DNA of 33,702 bases from Clostridium ragsdalei P11 (lineage in GTDB: Bacteria > Bacillota > Clostridia > Clostridiales > Clostridiaceae): the NCBI RefSeq assembly GCF_001675165.1, contig NZ_LROS01000029.1:1-33702 (forward strand), in the 5' to 3' direction. Below, in pieces: positions 18,189-26,482 of this stretch (positions are counted from its first letter, which is position 1; every line of letters starts with the position of its first letter). Position numbers and translations under genes: made by a program. Under the pieces are notes generated by a model that saw only the letters and a list, made by a program, of their open reading frames with translations, searched no databases and was not told the origin of the DNA.

Positions 18189-21100
18189 TTAATTTATTTC
18201 TATTTTAACTTTGCTTCCACCCATTCCTGACTCTGCAGGAGTAACTATAAGCTTTACAGGCATCCTATCTTTAATTGATTCAAGATGACTTATTATACCT
18301 ATGGACAACCTGTCATTATGAATTTTCTCCAGGGAATCCATAACCACCTCCAGAAGGTTATCATCAAGAGTTCCAAAACCTTCATCCAGGAAGAATAGTT
18401 CTAGCGGCGCACTTCCCTTTAATTGTATTTGGGCAGATAGTGCTAGCGCCAGTGCCAGTGATGTTACAAAAGTCTCTCCTCCAGATAAAGTAGATGCATC
18501 TCTTTGTGCTCCACCATTTTTATAATCCCTTATAATAAATCTGCCATCCTTATCAACTTCCAATCCATAATTTCCACAGGTAATTTCCTTTAACCTCTTG
18601 TCTGCTTCTATGGATATATATTTCAGCTGATTCTGGGCTACAAATTCTACAAATTTTTTCCCTTTGAACAGTTTATCCAAATCATCTAAAAGACTTAATT
18701 CATGTTCTAGTTTCTGTTTTTTATTTAAAAGTTTTGTAAGCTGACCTATTTTTTCGTCTATATCCTTGACTTCCCTTTCAAATTCTATTTTGTCTTTTTT
18801 TAACTTTTCTAAAGTTTCAATATTTTTATCTCTAGTACTTTGTATTTCAATCCATCTATCTTCACTTAAACTCCTGTCACCTATTTTTGTATTAAGGTTT
18901 TCTATAGTACCAATTATTTTAGCACTTGCATTTCTATATTGTTCTATTTTAATCTTAAGTTCCTCAATTTTATCTTTAGGCATATAGTTATTTTTAGCCT
19001 CAACCATATTTTGAATTTTTTCTTCTGATAAAGCCTTTCTTAAATTTTCCAGGTCATCTGTACATCTCTCATTTAAGCTAACTAAATTTTTCTGAGCTGC
19101 TATTATGCTGCTGCTGCATTCATTATACTGCTTTTCTATTTTTTTGTTGTTTTTTTCTATCTCCTCATATTCATACTCTATTTTTTTTATGTTACCTGAT
19201 ATTTCTCTTTTTAAATTTTCTAAGTCTTCCCTACCACAGGCTTTATCTTTTATACTATTTTCTTTTTCCACTATGCTTTTATTTTTTTCTACGAAGGTAG
19301 CACTGTTTTTGCTTAACTGCGTCTGTAAAGTCATTAATTTTTCATTTAAGCTCTCTTTTTTTCTTTGCTCAATTTCTAAATCTTTTCTTAGATTTTTTAT
19401 AACATTTTCAAGTAATGTTCTACTTTTCTCCTTTTCAAGGATTTCCTCATTCTTTTCTTTAAAATTACAAATACCAAGTTCTTGTTTCAATGATTTATAT
19501 TCTCTATTTACTTTTGCACACTTCTGGTCTATTTTCTGAAAACTTTCCTGTAACTTTTGAAGCTGAGACCTGTTTTCTACCTTTCTCGTAACTGATTTAC
19601 TGTACTCAATTTCTATGATATTTTTATCTTGATTTAAAATTTTAATCTTATTTTCCAGAGCTATTTTTTTATTATTAAATTCATCCACAGCTTTCTTTAA
19701 ATTATTAAACTTACTTTCAACATCTTTTAAAGGAAATGCTTTAAAATTCTCACCTAATTCTTTCATTTTTTTATGTCTGTCTGCTGTGTTTTCTTTTTGT
19801 ACTTTAATATTCGTATCTATTTTCACTATTTCATTATTTAGTTTATTACTTTTTTGAATTTTTGCATCTAAATCAAGTTTTAGTTCTTTCAAATTATTTG
19901 AGTCTAAAATTATAACATTTTCTACAACATGATGAACTGATCCACATACAGGACAGGGCTCTCCTTCTACTAAAGATTTCCTCAAAGTATGTGCCAAATT
20001 TTCAGCTTCAATCTTTTTTACTTTTTTATCTATTTCTTCAATTTCATTTTCCAAATTACCTTTTTCACTTTTCTTGTTTTGAAGCTCAATTTTAAGTTTT
20101 TCTATTAAAGTAGTGCTGCTGTGTAAATCACCTTCATATTCATAATATTTACTCCATTTATCTCTTACATCTGTTAAATTTTTCTGCAAAGTTAAAAGTG
20201 AGTTTTGATCCCCAGGACAGTTCTCTATTAAATTATTCAATAACTTATTATTATCTTCTAATAAATTGGATTTTTCATTATTTTTTTTAGCTAGTATTTC
20301 ACTTTTCTTTTCTTCAGTTTCAATACTTGATTTCAAACTTTCCATATCCCTAGCTGTACTTTTTTTCTGTTCACCAATACTTTCAAGGTTGTTCAAAATC
20401 ACTATGCCTTCATTAATCTTTTTCTTATACTCTTCGGGAATTTTCAAAACCTGCATTTTATTTTCACTATCTTTTATCTGACATTTTATCCTACTAATGT
20501 CTACCTCACTTTTTTCTATAGTCCTGCTGTTAGTTTGCAAATCTTGTTTTAAAACTGCAATATTTTTTTCTAATTTTTCTTTATCATGAATTAGTATATT
20601 CAAAACTGACTTTTCTTCTATTGCCTCAATAGCCTTTTGTTCCTTTATTTTTAAATTAGGCAATTCATTATTTCTTTTATTTTTGACATTCTCTAATTTG
20701 CTCTCTATTTCATCTTTATTATTTTTTATAGATACCATAGTATCATTTAAAATCAAAATCTCTTCTTCTATACTTCTAATTTTTGAAAGTGTATTTTCAT
20801 ATTCATCAACATAAGGTTTTACTTTTGACGCACTTTCCCCTAATAAAACTTTTTGCTGGATTTCATTTATGTATACTTCACTTTTCTTAAGTTTCTCCTG
20901 CTCTATAACTTGATGTTTCAAATCTTCTTGAAGGTTCCACAGCTCTTTTCCATCGTTAAATTCATTTTGTGAATTAACTAGTTCACTTTGACACTTATCA
21001 TAATTTTTATTTAATTCGCAAAGTGTATTTTTCTTCTCTTCCAAAACTTTCTCATTTATATTTTCATAACCTTTTAACTCACCTTCAATTAAATTTGCCT

Positions 21101-21683
21101 TATCTTTTTCCCTGCCTATTTTCTTTGACAATTTTTCAGAAAGCTCATAACCATATTCTTGAAGGTTAAAAAGTCTTTCAAGCATATTTCTTCTGTCTTT
21201 TCCCTCAAGCCTTAAAAATTCATTAAATTTCCCCTGGGGCAAAACTACAGTCCTTGTAAAGTCTTCTAACCTAAGGCCAATAATATCCTCACATTTTTCA
21301 GTTACATTTCTAGCTCCTTCTTCTAATATCTTTTCCACATCATCTGTAACATCCACTATTTTAGCTAACTTACTTCTAGGGCTGCCTGTTTTATTGTCTC
21401 TTTTAAATTCTCTTTCAACTCTATATTTTTTTATATTTCTTCCAGATATCTGGAATTCAAAACTAACACTTAAAGTATTACAATTTATATTGATGTAATT
21501 TGAACTTTTTCTGGATGTTTCACCATATAAGGCCAGAGTCATACCATCAAGTATGGTCGATTTTCCGCTTCCCGTAGGTCCAAATATTCCAAACAAACCT
21601 CTTTGGGTTAATTTTCCAAAATCTATACATTGTGATTCTATAAAACTGTTTAATCCTTTTATTTTAAGTCTAATTGGCTTCAT
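18189..21683 (-). CDS. sbcC: Exonuclease SbcC, large ATPase subunit of SbcCD
   Basis: An SMC-like ATPase of the Rad50 family, about 1164 residues. With SbcD it cleaves hairpin and cruciform DNA and processes blocked double-strand ends. The Walker A motif GPTGSGKST lies near residue 35. Long coiled coils make up most of the protein, with the zinc-hook CPVCG near residue 575 at their turn. Near the C-terminus are the ABC signature LSGGETF and Walker B LFFLDEGFGTLD. ATG 21683 is preferred over GTG 21695, because the GTG directly abuts the ribosome binding site. It overlaps the end of sbcD by 14 bases, showing translational coupling. Confidence 0.96.
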   Translation of the reverse strand: MKPIRLKIKGLNSFIESQCIDFGKLTQRGLFGIFGPTGSGKSTILDGMTLALYGETSRKSSNYININCNTLSVSFEFQISGRNIKKYRVEREFKRDNKTGSPRSKLAKIVDVTDDVEKILEEGARNVTEKCEDIIGLRLEDFTRTVVLPQGKFNEFLRLEGKDRRNMLERLFNLQEYGYELSEKLSKKIGREKDKANLIEGELKGYENINEKVLEEKKNTLCELNKNYDKCQSELVNSQNEFNDGKELWNLQEDLKHQVIEQEKLKKSEVYINEIQQKVLLGESASKVKPYVDEYENTLSKIRSIEEEILILNDTMVSIKNNKDEIESKLENVKNKRNNELPNLKIKEQKAIEAIEEKSVLNILIHDKEKLEKNIAVLKQDLQTNSRTIEKSEVDISRIKCQIKDSENKMQVLKIPEEYKKKINEGIVILNNLESIGEQKKSTARDMESLKSSIETEEKKSEILAKKNNEKSNLLEDNNKLLNNLIENCPGDQNSLLTLQKNLTDVRDKWSKYYEYEGDLHSSTTLIEKLKIELQNKKSEKGNLENEIEEIDKKVKKIEAENLAHTLRKSLVEGEPCPVCGSVHHVVENVIILDSNNLKELKLDLDAKIQKSNKLNNEIVKIDTNIKVQKENTADRHKKMKELGENFKAFPLKDVESKFNNLKKAVDEFNNKKIALENKIKILNQDKNIIEIEYSKSVTRKVENRSQLQKLQESFQKIDQKCAKVNREYKSLKQELGICNFKEKNEEILEKEKSRTLLENVIKNLRKDLEIEQRKKESLNEKLMTLQTQLSKNSATFVEKNKSIVEKENSIKDKACGREDLENLKREISGNIKKIEYEYEEIEKNNKKIEKQYNECSSSIIAAQKNLVSLNERCTDDLENLRKALSEEKIQNMVEAKNNYMPKDKIEELKIKIEQYRNASAKIIGTIENLNTKIGDRSLSEDRWIEIQSTRDKNIETLEKLKKDKIEFEREVKDIDEKIGQLTKLLNKKQKLEHELSLLDDLDKLFKGKKFVEFVAQNQLKYISIEADKRLKEITCGNYGLEVDKDGRFIIRDYKNGGAQRDASTLSGGETFVTSLALALALSAQIQLKGSAPLELFFLDEGFGTLDDNLLEVVMDSLEKIHNDRLSIGIISHLESIKDRMPVKLIVTPAESGMGGSKVKIEIN

Positions 21684-22890
21684 TGTTTTCGTCACCTTCC
21701 ATAACAGACAATAACATATTAACTAATTCTTCCTGAGGTTCTACTTTTCTCTCTTTTAAATAAAACTCTTTAAAAATATCCTTAAAGGATTTCTGCGAAA
21801 AACTATTTATATCAAAATTGTCATTGCTTTTTTCAGCTATTTTAGGCATAATTTCAATTATATCTTTCTTAGTAGTTTTCATTATTTTTATTTCATCTTC
21901 TCTTATATACCTGTCCGTAGTTATCTCCAAATAAACCCAACAATTCCTATCTTTATTTTCTTCACATTTTTCTATTGCATCCTGAATACTTTTACATTTC
22001 CACACCTCTATGGGCTTATATGTTTTAAATTCTATATCCTTTACTATACACTTTTCTCCTGCTTTTACATCTATAATGAAACATTTCTTTTTAAAATGAA
22101 TTTCCTTTTTATTGTATTCTAAAGGAGATCCCGAATACCTAGCCCTCTTTTCCGTAGCTGGTACTATTTGAGGTTTATGTACGTGACCAAGTGCAATATA
22201 CTGGGCATTTTGAGGGAAACAGCTTGAATCTACAATAAAGCTTCCTCCAAGCTGGGCATTTCTCTCTGAGCCTGATTCTTCACTACCCATAGTAAATAAA
22301 TGAGATACTACTATATTTATAGTATCCTCTCTATAATTTTCACTTAATTTACTAAACAATGCCTTTATTCTATCACCATAGGACTTAGCCCTCTCCTCTT
22401 CATCATCCATATCTCCGTATAAAACTTCATTTAGCCTTTTTTCACTTGGAAAAGGAACTGTAAGTATGACAGCTTTTTCTCCATTTACATGAATTTCAAT
22501 AAATCCTTCTCCTGAATTCACAACTGTATGTCTACCATAATTTCCTATGGGCACTACAGATTTTGGTGTCCCCACCATTATAATTCCATGATCTCTAGCT
22601 AAAGGTCCTGCTGCTACTAACCTGTCCGGATTATCATGATTGCCTGCTATAACCAAAGTTGCTCTCTCCCCATTTGAAGACAGTTTTTTTAGCGTATCAT
22701 AAAACATTTTTTCCGCCCTTGCAGGTGGATTAGGACTATCATAAATATCTCCTGCAATAATTATTAAATCCACATTGTTATCCGAAACTATATGTACAAA
22801 ATCTTTGAGGAAAGCCTCCTGTTCATCCATACGACTATGCCCCTCTAGATTTTTTCCCAAATGCCAATCAGAAGTATGTAAAATTCTCAT
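21670..22890 (-). CDS. sbcD: Exonuclease SbcD, nuclease subunit of SbcCD
   Basis: An Mre11-type metallophosphoesterase nuclease of 406 residues. The five metal-binding motifs are present: TSDWHLGK, IIAGDIYDSPNP, VIAGNHDNPDR, VVSHLFTMG and ALGHVHKPQ. The C-terminal ~130 residues form the capping and SbcC-binding region. The start at ATG 22890 is preceded by GGAGG. It is the first gene of the sbcDC pair and is transcribed divergently from the deacetylase gene. SbcCD acts on long palindromes, and this window holds several large inverted repeats, although that closeness may be chance. Confidence 0.96.
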   Translation of the reverse strand: MRILHTSDWHLGKNLEGHSRMDEQEAFLKDFVHIVSDNNVDLIIIAGDIYDSPNPPARAEKMFYDTLKKLSSNGERATLVIAGNHDNPDRLVAAGPLARDHGIIMVGTPKSVVPIGNYGRHTVVNSGEGFIEIHVNGEKAVILTVPFPSEKRLNEVLYGDMDDEEERAKSYGDRIKALFSKLSENYREDTINIVVSHLFTMGSEESGSERNAQLGGSFIVDSSCFPQNAQYIALGHVHKPQIVPATEKRARYSGSPLEYNKKEIHFKKKCFIIDVKAGEKCIVKDIEFKTYKPIEVWKCKSIQDAIEKCEENKDRNCWVYLEITTDRYIREDEIKIMKTTKKDIIEIMPKIAEKSNDNFDINSFSQKSFKDIFKEFYLKERKVEPQEELVNMLLSVMEGDENNEAN

Positions 22891-23127
22891 TAATTCTCCT
22901 CCAAATCTTTCATCAAAAACATCATAAATAATTGGCTACTTATGATGTCTTTTAAGCATTTACTTACACTTACTATGAGTTCTAAATTTTACTATATTAT
23001 AACATAAAATTATTTCACTCACCTTAATAGACGTATATTTAATCCTTATGTAATTTGCACCATATAAGTTAAATTTAACTTAATACATATATTTCTATAA
23101 AAGCAATATAATAAATAGTATTAAAGT

Positions 23128-24516
23128 ATGATTTTTGAAAGAAGTGATATTATTAGAAGCCGTAAATTTATTATATTAACAATTATAATTGCACTTACTG
23201 TTTTTACATTATTGGGTGCGATAATTTTTAAAAGCAGTATTTTTAATGTAAAAGGCAGCTCCAGCTATAAAAATTTTTCATTAGACAGCTTCGACTTAAA
23301 AAAAGCACCTATAAACTTAGTTTATGAAAACAAAAAAATTAAGATTGACTTACCTATAGGTGTAAAAAACAACATATATTACATACCTGTAAATGAAATA
23401 GTATGTACTTTAAATGGAAAATTTTCAATAAAACATGGGAAAGCTGAATTAAATTTTCTCTCAACACGTTCTCTTATTGATACTAAAGGGACTACTTATA
23501 AAATAAATGGAACAACACATAAGTTAAGACACAAAGTATTTTTAAAACAAAACATTATATATATATCCCTATTTGATTTTACTAATATGTTTAACTTAAA
23601 AACTTATTGGAATGAAAAAGGTTCAGAAATATGCTTTTACAAAAATAAGGATATAATTACCTTAAGTACTACCCATGTAAAGAAAAAAGCAGCTTTACTG
23701 AGATTAGAAGATATTTCTGCCGGAGGACTTTACAACTCCCATGAAACCTTGGAAAAATTGCGGATAGTAACTGATTATTTATATGCTAAAGGAACAATAT
23801 TTTACGTTGCCTGGGTTCCAAGATATGTTGATCCTTCCATGAATATAGACAACAATTTATTGGAGAAAAATAATATGTTTAATGCTGATTTTGTATTTAC
23901 ACTGGATTACATGATAAATAAAAATGGTATTTTAGGACTTCATGGATATACCCATCAATATGGAAATACAAAAAGCATTGACGCAATAGAATTTCACCGA
24001 AGTAAAAAAGATAACATTCCAGCAAGTGCTGAATATGCTAAGGATAGAATTGCAAAGGCTATACAGACAGCAAAGGCATTGGATATAAATTGTGATTTTT
24101 TTGAAGCACCACATTATGCCATACTACCCGAACAAATGACAGCAATAGAAAAATCCTTCAATTATATGTATGAACCTTATTCAATAAATGGAGGTTTTAC
24201 AGAATCCAAACATATTGTAAAGTTTGAAAACAGTCATAGAAAAGCTGTTTACATTCCAACTCCCTTAGGATATGTAGATTGTAAAAGTGATTGCAGAAAT
24301 ATGTTGAATAAAATAAGGGAAATAAGTGACAGTACGGTTGCAAGTTTATTCTACCACCCCTACATTGAGTTTGACTATATAAATCTTTCAACAGAGAAAA
24401 ATGGATACCCAACTTACACTTATTCAAGCAATTCGCCACTGCACCAGATGGTAGAAGTACTTAATAAAAAAGGATATAACTTCAATAGTATAGATAATTT
24501 ATTAAGAAGTAAATAA
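23128..24516 (+). CDS. DUF2334-type polysaccharide deacetylase-like protein, membrane-anchored
   Basis: A 462-residue protein, and the only clear plus-strand gene in the window. A single N-terminal membrane segment (about residues 13-33) suggests an anchored extracellular protein. Residues ~45-175 resemble a copper-amine-oxidase-N-like or similar beta-rich domain (LVYENKKIKIDLPIG, IYYIPVNEIV). From about residue 188 a DUF2334/NodB-like domain begins with AALLRLEDISAGG and has the probable metal histidines in GLHGYTHQYG and FEAPHYAI. It probably removes acyl groups from a cell-surface glycan; the substrate is unknown. ATG 23128 lacks a clear ribosome binding site, so the true start may lie slightly further in. 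Confidence 0.8.
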   Translation: MIFERSDIIRSRKFIILTIIIALTVFTLLGAIIFKSSIFNVKGSSSYKNFSLDSFDLKKAPINLVYENKKIKIDLPIGVKNNIYYIPVNEIVCTLNGKFSIKHGKAELNFLSTRSLIDTKGTTYKINGTTHKLRHKVFLKQNIIYISLFDFTNMFNLKTYWNEKGSEICFYKNKDIITLSTTHVKKKAALLRLEDISAGGLYNSHETLEKLRIVTDYLYAKGTIFYVAWVPRYVDPSMNIDNNLLEKNNMFNADFVFTLDYMINKNGILGLHGYTHQYGNTKSIDAIEFHRSKKDNIPASAEYAKDRIAKAIQTAKALDINCDFFEAPHYAILPEQMTAIEKSFNYMYEPYSINGGFTESKHIVKFENSHRKAVYIPTPLGYVDCKSDCRNMLNKIREISDSTVASLFYHPYIEFDYINLSTEKNGYPTYTYSSNSPLHQMVEVLNKKGYNFNSIDNLLRSK

Positions 24517-24540
24517 GATAACTTAACTGATAAAATATAG

Positions 24541-24859
24541 CTCAACTTTCGCACATACGAAAGTTAGGTCTAATATAAAAAAATTACGAAAAAATATTTT
24601 TGAGAGGACAGAGGACAATTGACAGAGGACAGTAAAGGATGATTTTTCTCCACTATGCTACGAAAAATCTTCAATTTAAAAGGAATTTATGTTCTTTTGT
24701 TTTTCATGGGCACTCTTTTAGTAAGTAATTATCTGAAAATCATAGATTTCAGATACCTACTTAAGCGATGTTTTGCTTTAGCAAAATATCGCTTAAAAAT
24801 AAATTAGTTTTCTGACGTAAGGAGGAAAACTTACCTTCATTGTCCTCTAAAAAGTTGAG
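24541..24859. mobile_element. MITE-like element copy 2 (terminal inverted repeats CTCAACTTT)
   Basis: The 319-bp segment begins CTCAACTTT and ends AAAGTTGAG, like copy 1 at 3371-3669. The left-end hairpin is TTTCG-CACATA-CGAAA here and TTTCA-CATATA-TGAAA in copy 1, a compensated change. An inner inverted repeat pairs AGAGGACAAT-type blocks near 24610 with ATTGTCCTCT near 24840, and a strong palindrome GCGAT...ATCGC lies near 24767-24792. AAGGATGATTTTT and AAAAATCTT segments are shared with copy 1. There is no coding sequence. No TA flank duplication is visible here. Confidence 0.65.
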
Positions 24860-24941
24860 TTCTTAACTTAAATATAATTTTCAATTACTAATAATCTATT
24901 GATGTACATAAGTCGATTTTAGTTTAGAAACTCTCTATAAA

Positions 24942-26288
24942 TTAAAATTCTCGTTCTAACAGTTCTATTTTTTTCTCATCCTTAAAATCATCTATAGAAT
25001 GTATATCCAAAGCATGTAATACTCCATGCATACATTCACTATCTACAGCAACTTTTATTTCAGAATCTTGTGCAAATTTATTTACTCGATCCCTACCTTC
25101 ATCCTTAGATGCAATTGCTTTGGGACCACCTACACATCCACCAATACAGCCCATTCCTTCAATAAAATTAGCTTTTATTTCTCCATTTTGCACCTTGGTA
25201 AGCATTTCTTTACATTCTCTAATGCCATTTGCCTGAATTGCACTAAATAGTTTATGCTTTTCAGGAAAAATCTTTTCCACAGCTTCGCTTACTGCAATAG
25301 AAACTCCACCTGTACGGGCATATAATCTTCCACCTCTAGAAGCATATTTAGATGAAAAATCTCCTTCAAGTTTAGATGGAACTATATGAAAAGCATCAAA
25401 TATATCTCTTAATTCTTCAAAAGTAAGTACAAAATCTATTGCTCCTTTTATATCTTCTTCCTTTGCCTCAGATTTTTTAGCAATACATGGGCCTATAAAC
25501 ACTACCTTGCAGTAAGGACTTAACTTTTTAAGTACTCTTCCTCCTGCAACCATCGGAGATACAGAGGGAGATACATGTTTAACCAAGTTACTGTATACCT
25601 TTTTTACCATAGCCACCCACATAGGACAACAGCAGGAAGTTATCATAAAATCTTTTTCATCTTTTACATGATTGTCAAATTCAATAGATTCCTTTAAAGT
25701 AAGCATATCTGCAAAAAATGCCACTTCAATCATATCAGTAAATCCCAGTTTTTTAAAAGCGGTCCTAAGTTGATCCATAGTAACATCTTCCCCAAACTGT
25801 CCTATTATGGCAGGAGCCACTATAGCCACAACTGGAGATTTACTTTTTAAAATATCCAAAATAGGAATGAACTGAACTTTATCCATTATTCCCCCAGTAG
25901 GGCAAACATCTACACACAAACCACAATCGGTACACTTTTCTTTATCTATGTAAGCACAATTTTTCTTATTGTCTATAAAAATTGCATCAAAAGGACATGT
26001 TTTTTGACATAGTATCTCACCTTTTTCATCCACACATTCCATGGAACAGTCTTTAACTTTATTGACTACTTTACCATCTTGTTTATAAGACTTTATTGCT
26101 TTTTTTAAATTTTCTATAAAGTTAGAGCTGTAATCTACATTAGTACCGCACAATGTAGATATAATCTTACACAATTCCTGTTTATCCATTTTAGACTCTA
26201 ATAAAAATGACATCACTTCTTCTTCAAAGTTTCCACTATAATATGCCTTTATTATGAATTTAAATAGATTCCTATAATCATCTCTCAA
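24942..26288 (-). CDS. [FeFe]-hydrogenase-like iron-sulphur protein with full H-cluster motifs
   Basis: A 448-residue cytoplasmic protein. After an ~75-residue helical N-terminus come two [4Fe-4S] motifs (C81, C85, C94, C98 and C119, C122, C125, C129). The H-cluster domain follows with L1 TSCCCPMW (217-224), L2 GPCIAKK (C268) and L3 GMGCIGGCVGGP (C381, C385). All four cysteines needed to hold the [4Fe-4S] part of the H-cluster are present, plus an extra cysteine in L1 compared with the usual TSCCP. This pattern fits the less-studied group B clostridial hydrogenases as I recall them; the group call is tentative. The start appears to be TTG 26288, since a stop lies three codons upstream and no ATG is near. 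It is monocistronic. Confidence 0.85.
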   Translation of the reverse strand: MRDDYRNLFKFIIKAYYSGNFEEEVMSFLLESKMDKQELCKIISTLCGTNVDYSSNFIENLKKAIKSYKQDGKVVNKVKDCSMECVDEKGEILCQKTCPFDAIFIDNKKNCAYIDKEKCTDCGLCVDVCPTGGIMDKVQFIPILDILKSKSPVVAIVAPAIIGQFGEDVTMDQLRTAFKKLGFTDMIEVAFFADMLTLKESIEFDNHVKDEKDFMITSCCCPMWVAMVKKVYSNLVKHVSPSVSPMVAGGRVLKKLSPYCKVVFIGPCIAKKSEAKEEDIKGAIDFVLTFEELRDIFDAFHIVPSKLEGDFSSKYASRGGRLYARTGGVSIAVSEAVEKIFPEKHKLFSAIQANGIRECKEMLTKVQNGEIKANFIEGMGCIGGCVGGPKAIASKDEGRDRVNKFAQDSEIKVAVDSECMHGVLHALDIHSIDDFKDEKKIELLEREF

Positions 26289-26482
26289 TTTACACTACAT
26301 CTCCTCTTAACCGTTCATCAAAAACTTGCTCATTACAATTAATTTTCTCTAATTCAATAGCTTCTAATAACTAATATACTTTCCTTATCTAAAGGATAAT
26401 AATCACAAATTTTTGCTAAACCTAAAGGAGCATTTAAGTACACTATTCAACCAGTGGAATATAGTACTGCAGCAATAAATAT

